This document shows, piece after piece, positions 1-10,111 of a stretch of DNA of 58,222 nt. Position 1 is the first letter of the stretch; every line of letters starts with the position of its first letter. The DNA is from Peptococcaceae bacterium (GTDB lineage Bacteria > Bacillota > Peptococcia > Peptococcales > Peptococcaceae): positions 1-58,222 of the forward strand of contig JAFQEO010000005.1 in assembly GCA_017399005.1 (NCBI GenBank), read 5' to 3'. Position numbers and translations under genes: made by a program. The notes beneath the pieces were generated by a model that made no database searches, had not been told where the DNA came from, and saw nothing but the letters and a program-made list of their open reading frames with translations.

Positions 1-1293
1 ATTGCCCTGGTCATATTCCATCTGGATGACAAACACATCACTGTGTTTCCAGTCACGACCCTGCAGAATTTTGCGGGCAGTAATGCTGATATTGTCGCCA
101 ATAGCCGGTGCCGGTTCATAGATATTGATAAACTCAACCGTTTCACCATCTTCACCGATTTCGATAATCTGCACCGGTTCATCACCGTTTACTCTAAAGC
201 CCGGCATTGCACTCAATTCGGTAACCGTTACTCTGGTGTAGGCATCCACGCCTTCAATATCAATCTGTTCACCCGGTTTCAGAGTGATAAGCAGCACACC
301 GTTCTCATCGGTAGTAACCTCATCATCTGTACGTTCTTCCCCCAGAATACGCACTGCCTTAAAAGTACGATTCACATAGGAATTTTCAGAATCTTCTTCT
401 TTTGCAGCCTGTTCCTCGTCCTGAGGTTTGTTGTTCTGCCCCTCATTATTCTGAGAATCATTGTTCAGACTTTCGTCATTCTGACTTTCATTGTTCTGAG
501 AACCATTATTCAGCGATTCATCATTCTGATTCTCGTTATTCTGAGAATCATTATTCAGATTTTCGTCATTCTGATTCTCATTATTCTGAGAGTCGTTATT
601 CAGCGATTCGTCATTTTGAACCACACTACCCTGAGATTCATCGTTTAACACTTCACTATTCTGTGATTCATTACCCGGCACTGCATCGTTCTGACCTTCA
701 ATGCCTTGTGTTTCACCAGCAGGTTCACTTACAGACCCCTCAGCCCCGCCAGCTTCACCACCGGATACCTCCGCACCGGTAAAATTTGTTTTTGCAATTT
801 CACTGGTCACCACATCCGCAGCACCATCCGGTTCCACAGATGTATCAGGTTCAACCACAACGTCCGGTTCTGCCACATTATCCATCACAGCATTGCCCTC
901 TGCCGGTGGCTCCATTCCATCTGTTTCCGGTTCACTTACAGAAGGCTGCTCCATTGCAGAACCGTCCTCTGCATCATCCAGCAGATTCTCCTGCGAACCC
1001 GCATACTCCTCCGTAGGCTGAGATTCTGTCATATTTTCAAACCTTACCTCAAACTCAAACGCCAAATCACGCGGATACACATAATCCGCACCCAGCGGAT
1101 GCTGCACCGATTTCGCAATACTCAATGTGCCCTGCACATAGGTCGCCGGTTTAAACGTATTTACATAACTCGGTGTGCCAGCTACTAAAAACGCCATCGT
1201 AGCCTGAACACCCACCAGCAGCACCAGCCCGGCCGATAATAAAACCGCCAGCCCTTTTCTGTTTTTTATCAGTTCCCGTATTTTATGTTTCAA
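1..1293 (-). CDS. Secreted surface protein with Asn/Gln/Glu-rich repeats, 3' end outside window
   Basis: This reading frame is open from a TTG start at 1293 to the left edge, giving 431 residues and no stop. The TTG has a strong AGGGGG ribosome site about 9 bases upstream. The protein begins with a short basic stretch (LKHKIRELIKNRKG) and a hydrophobic segment ending near VGVQATMAFLVAG, which looks like a signal peptide or anchor. A region of about 100 residues, acidic and rich in Pro, Glu and Val, follows. Then come four or so 15-residue repeats of the type LNNDSQNNENQNDES (roughly bases 430-640). The last part, from about residue 310, contains short Ig-like or Spy0128/Cna-B-like strands (TLKPGEQIDIEGVDAYTRVTVTEL, ISITARKILQGRDWKHSDVF). 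It is the last visible gene of the SipW operon. A pilin-like or stalk role is inference; the C-terminal anchor cannot be seen. Confidence 0.7.
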   Translation of the reverse strand, partial: MKHKIRELIKNRKGLAVLLSAGLVLLVGVQATMAFLVAGTPSYVNTFKPATYVQGTLSIAKSVQHPLGADYVYPRDLAFEFEVRFENMTESQPTEEYAGSQENLLDDAEDGSAMEQPSVSEPETDGMEPPAEGNAVMDNVAEPDVVVEPDTSVEPDGAADVVTSEIAKTNFTGAEVSGGEAGGAEGSVSEPAGETQGIEGQNDAVPGNESQNSEVLNDESQGSVVQNDESLNNDSQNNENQNDENLNNDSQNNENQNDESLNNGSQNNESQNDESLNNDSQNNEGQNNKPQDEEQAAKEEDSENSYVNRTFKAVRILGEERTDDEVTTDENGVLLITLKPGEQIDIEGVDAYTRVTVTELSAMPGFRVNGDEPVQIIEIGEDGETVEFINIYEPAPAIGDNISITARKILQGRDWKHSDVFVIQMEYDQGN

Positions 1294-1369
1294 GGAAACA
1301 GTCCCCCTTCTGTAAGAAATGAATCTATTTCAAAAATATCTCATTATTTCCTTTTGCCCGAATTTCTTC

Positions 1370-1432
1370 GGCAATCAAAAGGCACTGTTTTCTTAATGCC
1401 CTTTGATTACCGCCCCGCAAAAGCGGGGTGGT
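1370..1432 (-). repeat. Intergenic double-hairpin element, copy a
   Basis: Read on the minus strand, a GC-rich hairpin (ACCACCCCGC, loop TTTT, GCGGGGCGGT) is followed directly by a 15-bp hairpin whose arms are GGTAATCAAAGGGCA and TGCCTTTTGATTGCC. Two further copies with the same second hairpin lie at 7368-7439 and 11032-11101. It lies between the stop of the Hint-domain gene and the start of the next gene. No U-run follows, so a simple terminator is unlikely. Confidence 0.7.
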
Positions 1433-1463
1433 AAAATTATCAGTTTTATATTGCTATATAAGC

Positions 1464-4400
1464 TTACATTAACGGAACATAGCGTTCAGCCAGATATGCG
1501 ATATCGTCCCATGTCAGCATACCTTTACCGATTGCAACTTTGAGGAAATCGCCGTTAAATACTTCATAAGCACTTTCCGGAATCATATCGTCAAAATCTT
1601 CATAGGTAAATAAGCCGTACTGTTCAATATCCTGCACCATTAATTCCGCATCGTAAGCCATAATGTCAGTATCCACTTCAAAGATATTGAACAGACCTTC
1701 AATGCCACCAGGCATCGACAGAACACCATTGGTGTAGTAGCACAGATGCTCCGCAGTAACCGGCGACCACGCAGTGGTTACCTCTGTTTCAATGTATGCA
1801 TTATTTAAAGTAACTACTTCCCATGTGTTTTCATCCATATCGCCCTGTTTTACAAATCTATGACCGATATAATCTGCACAGTTTTCTTCAGTGATATACA
1901 CATACTCACCCATGTCAATATCAAAGAAACCGTGTTCATAGATAACTTTTACTTCACTGTTATCAGAGAAATTCAAATGAATTACATTATATGCAGCTTC
2001 CGCATCGTTATCAACAAACACAATCGGAGCCACATCATAACCGCCTGTCTCCAGATTCCATACCAGCAGCAGTTCATCACCAGTCAGTTCATCCACACGT
2101 TTCTGAGAACCATCTGCCAGAGTAATGAGAGTATCAGGGGTGATGCAGTTATCGCCAGAACTGCCACTGCTCACTTGATTCGGCATAAAATATCCAACAA
2201 AATAATAGTAAGTAGCGCCCGCTTCATCTGTATAACTAAACTGTGCAACGGTTATTGCATCATAGTCTCGTGTCCCGGATTTTATTGAAAGTCCAGAAGG
2301 CGATGAATGTGCAAGATAGTTATTATATTTAGTCGTTCCTGAAACTGTTGTAGATGCAGAGAAATCCCAAACCTCACCACTAGGCCCATCTTTGGTCAGC
2401 TTACTAATATCTACACATGCACTATTAATGTCTGTATATTTAGCTTCCATACCGTTAACTACTGCCAGATTAGATGGCATTGTTGTTGTGCTACTATCAT
2501 AGCTTTCTGCACTACCAGTTCCACCATCTTTATAATCTGTTATGGTTACAGCATCTTTGAATACATAATAATACACCTGAACTTCCGTTCCAAGCATGTT
2601 TTTCTTCATTTGAGCTTCGGTAATCGGATAAAAAATCTTAGTACCATTGACAGTAATGTAGCCCCATTCTTTATCTGTAGCTGAAACTCCTTTTGCCGAA
2701 ATATATGTTTTGTCATTCAAAGTTAATTTTTCTGTATTTGTATTTGTATCAGCAAAAGTAAATGCTGCATGCTGTGTTGTTGGTTTGATAACAGAAACAC
2801 TGATATTTACAGTCTTTGTATAGCTCCGCGATACTTTCTGGAGATTGCCAGATTCATCAATTGTGTAATTGTTATCATCGGTATAAGTATAAGTAACTAC
2901 ATAATCGCCCGACTCGTTAAAGCTGATTTTATTGCCAGAACTATATGTTTTTCCATCCATAACAACTTCATAAGCTAATGAGTTACCGAACTTGGTTACT
3001 ATTAAGATAAATGGATCCCATTCAAAAGTGTCACCCTGGTCCATAGAAATCAAAACTTTGCCATTTTCATAATAACAATAATCATTCGAACCTTCTGTTT
3101 TTGCGATATAGTTGTTATTTGTGTAATCAAAATGATATTCAGGAGCGATAAAACTCTGACTGTTTGTATTATCTATTACCGGTGTGTCTATGGTACTGTT
3201 TGCGTCAGGCTTCACTGTATAAACATATCCTGTTCTGCCGTAAAACTCAGGTTTCAATTCATCATAACCAGCAGTATCGTTTCTATTATCTCTAATGTTA
3301 TCATTCATACCTTCTGTCATAGAAATAATCCCTGTGTTTACCCACTTAGGACTCTCTCCATACTGGAAGTCAGAATATTCATCACTAAACATTTTACTAA
3401 CAAGCTGATTAGCATAGTCATTCGTAAATTCATTATTCTGAGAAATATGATTATACTGTTTAAGTGTTCCATTAATATCAATCGAAGTGGAAGCTATATC
3501 TACATTTTCGTAATATACCACAATACCAAGACCAACAACGGTTGTTCCGTCTATCGCCTTATCATTGCTATTCTCCTGATTAATGGTAGTAATATCTTCA
3601 ATAGTTAAGTGGCCATTACGAACATCAATATTTGCAAAGTTACCACCCTTTAAGGTAGAACCCGTGATTGCTAAATTACCCTCAACCAAACGAACAGGCG
3701 ATGCAGTATTAGAAAGATAGCAATTTGTGATTGTACTATCACCCTTACTAACCACTAATGCACGGTTATAATCATTCGATGCCTGAGCACCATATTCGGT
3801 ATAAACAGCACCAATAATCTCTACATTATCAAGATGTGCATCTGTTAATCCAATAATATAGTTTTCAGAAACACTACCGCTTCCGTTGTATGCAGCGTTG
3901 GTACAATCGAATTTAAAGCCATTACCATACAATGTAGAACCGGAGAGATAGTACGCGCCAGTTGGCATCACGATATTATCTAATAATACACTGTTTTGGT
4001 TTTTCAATTCACTATATATTGTCGCATTATATGCATCTACAACCTCAAGATTCAATGTATACTCTGTCGAAGTTTCATCAGAAATTGTTACTTCTACTGG
4101 ACCTGTGCCACTAAACTGAATAGTGCCACTTGCCCAATCAGTTGCATTGGCTGTATATGTGCCAGAAACACTTGCTCTATTTAGCGCTTCAACAGAAACT
4201 TTCACATTTCCAACTTCAACTTCTGGCAGTTCTTCGAATAAACTGCCTAAAGCGACTGTATTCTTGTTACCTACACGATATAAATATTTATCGGTATTTT
4301 CAAATACAGTTCTAAATTTATCAACCGGTTCAACGGTTACTTCAATTGTTGTCGGTGTGCAGAAATAGTAGTCTGTAATTGTAATTGTTGCTGCACCAAT

Positions 4401-7309
4401 ACCGCTGAATGTCAGTGTACCCTGTGTCCAGTCACTTGTATTTGCAGTATATGTTGCACCTGCTGTGCTGTCATCGCCAACTGGAGATACTGTTACTTGA
4501 ACATTGTCCACATCAATAGCAACGTCAGCGTTTTCATCGGCTTTAAATAAATCATCAATATTTACAGTTGTTCCTGTTACATAGGAATTTTCTGCCGCTT
4601 CTACTTTTTCAAACTTTTCAACGGATTCTTCCTGGTCACCTTCGGTAATACCTAAATCCGTCACAATGCCGCTGTATTCTTTCAGCCCGATGCTGCTTAC
4701 GCCCCAGCTGTAGCCGGTGAAGAGCTGATGGAATGGCAAATAGATTGCCTGGTTATTTTCTGCATCGGTATGATTATGTTTACATCCTGTCACAGAAGCT
4801 CTTTCATCGGCATCTACGAGGCCATTATCGTTAGAGTCTGTAAAATTTAATTCAGAATGTGGTACACGGCTGAATTTATAGTCGTCCGGGCCGGAATAAC
4901 TTGGATGCCCGTTCTTTTCAAATTCACAGTAGTAGTAATCGTTCCAGTCACCATAGTTTACGGTACAGCCTGTTGCGCTGATACCGGTCATATCTGGAAT
5001 GGTTTTACCATTTTCGTTTGTGGTATTTTCACGAATGGAACCAATCATCATACCGGCATAGCGATATGCATAGTACTGGTAGTTCCCGCATACATCGTTG
5101 TAAACATCCATTATTGCTGCTACATGACAGTTTTCAAAATCAACACCTGCGTTTTTAGGACTGCTAGCGCTAGTCTGACCGCTGGTTGGGTAATACTGCC
5201 CTACCAGACCACCGCAAGCTACGTCATAACTGCCCCACAGAGCACTAATCTTGTTAGAGTTGTCAACAGTGATATTTTTGAAGGTGGTTTTTAAATCTGC
5301 TTCTTTTGCATACCAGCCTACGCAGCCGACAATACCGCCATTACCAATGTTGTATACGCGCGGGTTACAGTTTGTTATTGCAATGTTCTCAAAAGTTGCA
5401 CCGTCAGCGTAAGCTGCAATAACACCTGTTGTAGCAATTTCACCGTCGGAAGAGAAATTGTCTACAGTCAGGTTCTTGACGATACCGCCATAAACCTTAC
5501 CAAACAGCCCCATACCATCGCGGTAATACTGAAGTGTTGCATCATACCAGTCATGATCGCCCTTCATTTCCCATGTATTCTGGTAGAAGTTGCTGATGGT
5601 ATGACCATTGCCATCGAAGATACCTTCAAAGTTTCTAAGACCACTGGTAATAGCAGTATTAGTTTTTTCATATGTACCTTCACTGTTGTAATAACCGATT
5701 GGATAGAAGATTATATCTGGATTGTTAGTCTTTTCAGCATCACCTAAGTTGATATCGTTAATCAGTCTTACCGTTTTATCTTTAAAGCTGTCTCGTGTCT
5801 GACCATCCATACCGCCTACGATTGCACCGAAGGCTGCCAGCTGATCGGCATTAGCGAGGGTATAACTAGCTGTACTGTCTCCATCAGCCTTGGTATACCA
5901 TGTATAGTCGAAGCTACCTTCCCACGCATTTTCAGTATCAGCAACCAGTGCTACTTCACTGAATGTGGCTAAACCAATTGCCAGAGAACCGTTTTCCGGA
6001 TTATAGTAAAACTCATTATGCTCGTCTACTTCCTCAGTACTGTCTGCCTGTGTCATTTCTGCCGGGCCATCAGCCTGCACATGATACAGTGTAGCACTGC
6101 CCATATTTAAACCGGCAGGCATTACTTCGCCTAAATCGATGATAATCGGCACGGTATTATCTGCAGATACACCGCCAATATGCACATCTAAAGAGCGGCT
6201 TTCTTCGTTTTCACCAAGCTGAATATCCCCATTTGTATCGTTCAACTCGGTTATAGTCATTGTTAATTCTTCCACGCCGTCATCCAGCAATACACCCGCA
6301 GGAACAGTAGCGGTTACCTGACCGGATTTGAGGATAATTGGCGCCTTCAGAACATTGCCTTCTACTTTATCTGCCGGAATATCCACGGATGTATTTTCAT
6401 TTACATTGTCTTTTGGGAATTCCACCTGGAATTTTTCATTGGCTGCCTCGGCATCATAATCTTTGCCAAAGCTGTCTTCTTCATCCGGTGCCTGTGTGGC
6501 AATTACCTGAATCCCTAAGTCAATACGCAGCGGATCAACTGGCTGCCCTTCAACGGTAGTAGTTGTTGTTTTCCCATTCTGCACATTGTAGTTATTATCG
6601 TTTGCGGTTGGTTCCCAGTATACTACAACACCAACAATATTGCCTTTGCCAGGTTCAATTCCTGTTTCATCTGCTGTTTGTGTTCCATTTTCTTCATCTA
6701 TTTCAGAAGCTGTTCCCGGTTCAGCGGATGCTGTTTTTTCAGGTAATACCGCTTCGTTTGTGTATTTTTTTGCCCAGCTTTTTTCGGTAAAATCTGCAAT
6801 CAGCTTCCATTCATTTACCGCGGCGATTGTTGCTTCACGGCTGGTAACCTGCGTATCGGATAAACCGCCATCAACGATACCTACTTTTAATACCTGAGAC
6901 AGGCCGTAATCAGTGATTGTACCATCAGCATTTACCACATAGTTTTCATTTGCTGTGCTGATGATAAACTGATACAGCAGTGCCAGGTCGCCAACATTCA
7001 GAATCCGGAAGTTTTCCCAGGTCACTGCACCTGGCTCCCATTTCATATCATTACCGTCTGCACCTACAAACAGTCTGGTTTTCGGCCGAGTCTCCCCCTC
7101 TTCCGTTACTTCACCGTCCAGAACCTCTTCATAGCCGGTTGTAAACGCATTATCATGCTGTAGCTCTATTTTTAAGTTCCCTGCTGTCACTACATTGGTT
7201 CCAGAGCTTACCGTGCTGGTAAACAAAGCCAGTGTACTGCTTAACAGCATCGAAAAGCATAATACTAAAGCCACCGCACTGGTAAATAATGATTTTTTGT
7301 ATTGCCCAT
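1464..7309 (-). CDS. Giant SipW-type secreted beta-helix protein with C-terminal Hint domain; start region frameshifted
   Basis: The long open frame is 1464-7274 (1936 codons from a GTG). The natural start, however, is the ATG at 7309, six bases after GGAGG. That ATG is out of frame by one base; one extra A in the A6 tract at 7293-7298 would give MGNTKKSLFTSAVALVLCFS joined to the rest. That matches the N terminus of the neighbour at 7452 (MTNKNSTKRSLFSSVVAIMLC). Next come ALFTSTVSSGTNVVTAGNLKI (TasA/camelysin-like mature start), beta-rich domains, GLUG-like beta-helix motifs (about residues 465-740), Ig-like segments and a second beta-helix (about 1105-1260). The last about 227 residues (from 1710) form a Hint domain: CITPDTLITLADGSQKRVDE, then VIYEHGFFD and TAEHLCYYTNGVL. 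Export by SipW and self-cleavage at Cys1710 are inference from family knowledge. I am confident of the CDS, less so of whether it is expressed. Confidence 0.85.
7293..7298 (-). repeat. A6 homopolymer at the apparent frameshift in the Hint-protein gene
   Basis: On the coding strand six consecutive A residues follow codons for Met-Gly-Asn-Thr. With six, the frame starting at the well-placed ATG (7309) stops after 14 codons; with seven, it joins the 1936-codon frame. It is either a slippage-based switch, a fixed mutation or a sequencing error. Confidence 0.6.
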
Positions 7310-7367
7310 AATTTCCTCCCTTTTGTACTGCTATTTATATATGATTTCATGTTTCATTTATGTAATC

Positions 7368-7439
7368 AGCAATCAAAAGGCACTGTATATCAATGCCCTT
7401 TGATTGCCGCCCGTCCTTCTGAATGGAAGGACGGATGGC
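7368..7439 (-). repeat. Intergenic double-hairpin element, copy b
   Basis: On the minus strand this is a 13-bp hairpin (CCATCCGTCCTTC against GAAGGACGGGCGG, with one mismatch and one wobble), followed by the conserved hairpin GGCAATCAAAGGGCA / TGCCTTTTGATTGCT. Compared with copies a and c, the third base of the arm is C rather than T and still pairs with G. It lies between the stop of the 7452 gene and the start of the Hint-protein gene. Confidence 0.7.
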
Positions 7440-7451
7440 TTATTAGTTAGA

Positions 7452-8711
7452 TTAGAATGTGTATTTGAAAGTACCAACTGTAATGGCTCTTCCTGTTTCA
7501 ACGTTGTGAGAATTACCGTTTTCATCAGAAGGTTCTTCTGTTTCATACAGACGCAACTCTACAGTAATTGTTGTACCGTCATTACTGCCATTCATATCTT
7601 TTGCACCACATAAGAAACCGGTTCCGTCATTACCGAAGTTGCACAATTCTTCGTAATTTACGCTGACAGCTCCGCCACTCATCGCCTCTACCAGACGGAT
7701 TTCAGTTCCAGCAGGAATAGCATCAGGACTAGTAAGTCCTACCCAATCTCCATCTGTTACTAAATCGGCATATAATTCATAGTAGCCAGCAAGCATCATG
7801 GATTCTGCTGCTACATCCTTGTCAGCAGAAACAACAAAATCAGCATGCCAGTATCTGTATGGGCTTTGCTGTGCTTCTTCATATGTTTCTGTTGGTTTAA
7901 ACTGATATGCTGTATCTAAAACAACACCCTCTTCGCCCTGATAAATGTTTACAGTACGAGCATCTTTATCTAATACACCAACAGAAGCCTGTGGGCCAGT
8001 TACATAATCTGCATTTGCATCATAGTCATTACCAAAAGCGTCAGATTCTTCAGGAACCTGAACCGCACGGGCATTCAAGCCAAATTCAATTTCAGGAATA
8101 CTATTAACTTCTCCATTATGGTTTGCTTCATTTCCAACACTAGTAGGCATTTGAATCACTACAAGGTAATACCAGCTTTCGCCTGGTTTAAGAACTGTGT
8201 TATTGGCAACCAGAATATTTTCACCTTCGGTGAATTTGCCTTCATAAGCTAAACCGCTAAAGCTTTCGCGGCTAGAATAAATAGATTCGGCTAAATCGAT
8301 ATTCTCAATAGGAGAATGTCTTACAACCAGATAATCAGAAAGTTTAAAAGAATCATTGTATACATTTACGCCTTCTTTTTCAGAATAAATGTCGATACCT
8401 AATTCAGATCTGAAGGCAAGGCTTCCCTCATTTTTAATTTCTAACCAGACTGCTTCGGTATAACCTGGTTCATAAAGTGTCTGATCACTAAACACAGGTG
8501 TTGTAGAATCAACTTCAGTCCAGTCCTGAGCAGAGTTGTAAGGCTTATAGGAAACTTTCATATCCAGGTTCCCTGCCTGAATGGTATTCCGGCCAGTAGA
8601 GGCCTCATCTGTAAACCACGCGAAGGTGGTGCCGAGTAACATTGTGCAGCAGAGCATGATGGCAACTACGCTGCTGAACAATGATCTCTTAGTAGAGTTT
8701 TTATTCGTCAT
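7452..8711 (-). CDS. TasA/camelysin-like SipW-dependent secreted protein
   Basis: The 419-residue protein starts MTNKNSTKRSLFSSVVAIMLCCTMLLGTTFAWFTDEASTGRNTIQAGNLDMKV, the typical SipW-type signal peptide and mature start of the TasA/camelysin/CalY group: a hydrophobic stretch ending in A-W/Y-F-T, then T-x-x-A-G-N-L-D. The start follows a clear AAGGAGG site. The body is beta-rich with no catalytic motif I recognise (SYKPYNSAQDWTEVDSTTPVFS, FGLNARAVQVPEESDAFGNDYDAN). The phrase ATQAPDEEDSFGKDYDA in the downstream giant protein resembles its VQVPEESDAFGNDYDA, so the two share a domain. It lies directly downstream of the second SipW-type peptidase, which probably processes it. A fibre- or matrix-forming role is inferred from TasA. 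Confidence 0.8.
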   Translation of the reverse strand: MTNKNSTKRSLFSSVVAIMLCCTMLLGTTFAWFTDEASTGRNTIQAGNLDMKVSYKPYNSAQDWTEVDSTTPVFSDQTLYEPGYTEAVWLEIKNEGSLAFRSELGIDIYSEKEGVNVYNDSFKLSDYLVVRHSPIENIDLAESIYSSRESFSGLAYEGKFTEGENILVANNTVLKPGESWYYLVVIQMPTSVGNEANHNGEVNSIPEIEFGLNARAVQVPEESDAFGNDYDANADYVTGPQASVGVLDKDARTVNIYQGEEGVVLDTAYQFKPTETYEEAQQSPYRYWHADFVVSADKDVAAESMMLAGYYELYADLVTDGDWVGLTSPDAIPAGTEIRLVEAMSGGAVSVNYEELCNFGNDGTGFLCGAKDMNGSNDGTTITVELRLYETEEPSDENGNSHNVETGRAITVGTFKYTF

Positions 8712-8758
8712 ATTTATTCCTCCTTTTTTATATTTTTTTGCTTGACGAATATATACAT

Positions 8759-9466
8759 TTAGCCTTTGTCGCTATTTGTATCAATGTTGTGTGGCTGTAT
8801 GCCTGCTTCTGCCAGTTGCTGTTTCAGTGCCTGCAGTTCGCTCAGCATTTCAGCGGTCTGTTTCCGTTCGTCTTCCAGCTGTTTGCGCTCGGCATCCAGT
8901 TCTTCCTGCTGTTCGCGTTTGTATTGTCTAAACAGACGGATGCAGTTGATGCCTTCAAACAGAATCAGCAGCATGAACGGAATAAAGATAAACAGAATAT
9001 ATCCCTGTGTGGTTCTCAGATATTGAAAGAATGTTCCGGCATTTGGAATTTTTCCGATATATTTGCCCTGCACATAGGAATATGTCACGATGGTGCTGTC
9101 ATCGCTGTTGGTTGTGGTACCGTAGGTGATAAAGCCCGGATTACCCGCTGCATCGTGTGTGAGGCTGCGGATTTTATGGGTAACGGTTTCACCATAGCTG
9201 CTTCTGTCCTGCGATATGAAGGTGATAATATCCCCTTCTTTGAGTGTTGCCGGGTCTGTTTTTTTAGCAAAGATAATATCACCGGCTTTAAAATCGGTAG
9301 CTGCCATGGAGTCGGACTGTACAATCATTGCCCGGAAGCCCAGTATGCTTCGCTGGGACTGATCCATGGTAAACACCGAAAAGATGGTGAAAATCATCAT
9401 CACAACGGCAAACATAGCCACCGCTGTAACAAAAATATTCTTAATAGTATTCAGTGTCTGTTTCAT
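8759..9466 (-). CDS. sipW: SipW-type signal peptidase I with C-terminal coiled coil
   Basis: The 235-residue membrane protease has an N-terminal membrane segment (IFVTAVAMFAVVMMIFTIFSVF), the serine motif SDSMAA near residue 52 and a THKIRSLTHD segment in which His takes the place of the usual catalytic Lys, as in archaeal/ER-type and SipW peptidases. A second membrane segment (GYILFIFIPFMLLILFEGI) comes near residue 165. The tail of about 55 residues is strongly charged and heptad-like (KREQQEELDAERKQLEDERKQTAEMLSELQALKQQLAEAG), an unusual cytoplasmic coiled-coil extension that may hold the enzyme in a complex. It is the second SipW in this operon; the first is at 14552. It probably removes the signal peptides of the TasA-like products encoded on either side. 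Confidence 0.85.
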   Translation of the reverse strand: MKQTLNTIKNIFVTAVAMFAVVMMIFTIFSVFTMDQSQRSILGFRAMIVQSDSMAATDFKAGDIIFAKKTDPATLKEGDIITFISQDRSSYGETVTHKIRSLTHDAAGNPGFITYGTTTNSDDSTIVTYSYVQGKYIGKIPNAGTFFQYLRTTQGYILFIFIPFMLLILFEGINCIRLFRQYKREQQEELDAERKQLEDERKQTAEMLSELQALKQQLAEAGIQPHNIDTNSDKG

Positions 9467-9481
9467 TTACGGAGCCTTTCT

Positions 9482-10090
9482 TTATGTGGTACTTGTATTA
9501 TCCTGCGTAGCACTTGCAGCTTCTTTGGAAAATACTAAACAGAAATCAAAATCAAATGTTTTCCCCATGGCCTCGTTGCCAGCTTCCTCTGGATAATGAA
9601 TCTGAAGGATTAATGTTTTTTCATCACCGGCTTTGAGTACATCCTCCACACTGCCGATTGCCGCCTTTTTGACATTACTGCGATTCATATTTTCCATTGT
9701 GTCAGTTGGAACCAACACATTACCAGCTGTATCTAGAATAGTTACTTCCAGTATTCTAGAATGTTCTTTCCCTATATTCATAAAATCCTGGGGCACAAAG
9801 TAAAAGCCGTAGTAAACATCTTTGCCTTCACCATCTGTAATCATATTTTTAATGATAAACTCTCGCTGGATGGTCATACCTGGTTCCAGTTTAGGATCAT
9901 CTTTTTCATTTTTAAACACCGGATTCCCGTTATTCAAACACGGTTTTGCTGCCCGCTCCATTCCGCTTGCATAGGCCGGATGCAGCGTAAAGGTGGCACC
10001 AGACAGGCAGATGCATAAAAACACCGTAAGTATCACGCCAGCAGTCAGTTTCTGAGCTGTATTCAGTTGATCCGCTTTAAATCGTTTCAT
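9482..10090 (-). CDS. Exported accessory protein of the SipW operon
   Basis: The product is about 202 residues, starting at ATG 10090; an upstream GTG at 10102 overlaps the ribosome site. It has a signal peptide (AQKLTAGVILTVFLCICLSGATFTLHPAYASG) followed by a beta-sandwich-like body with the phrases DDPKLEPGMTIQREFIIKN and ILEVTILDTAGNVLVP. These resemble the core of TasA-like proteins, in which a polar backbone is described as 'PGD...R.F.I.N'. It lacks the A-Y/W-F/L-T hallmark of SipW substrates, so ordinary Sec/SPase I cleavage at PAYA-SG is likely. It lies between a SipW substrate and the second SipW peptidase; an assembly or anchoring role is inferred only from that position. Confidence 0.7.
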   Translation of the reverse strand: MKRFKADQLNTAQKLTAGVILTVFLCICLSGATFTLHPAYASGMERAAKPCLNNGNPVFKNEKDDPKLEPGMTIQREFIIKNMITDGEGKDVYYGFYFVPQDFMNIGKEHSRILEVTILDTAGNVLVPTDTMENMNRSNVKKAAIGSVEDVLKAGDEKTLILQIHYPEEAGNEAMGKTFDFDFCLVFSKEAASATQDNTSTT

Positions 10091-10111
10091 ATCACCAGTC
10101 ACCTCTGCTCT

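Noticed and set aside
43-1188. Several plus-strand reading frames opposite the left-edge surface gene, one with histidine- and tyrosine-rich repeats
   Set aside because: They are antisense shadows of the Asn/Gln/Glu repeats of the minus-strand gene, which has a signal peptide and ribosome site.
7153-7350. A 65-codon minus-strand frame overlapping the start of the Hint-protein gene
   Set aside because: It lies in the third frame, has no good ribosome site and matches nothing; it is a by-product of the frameshifted start region.
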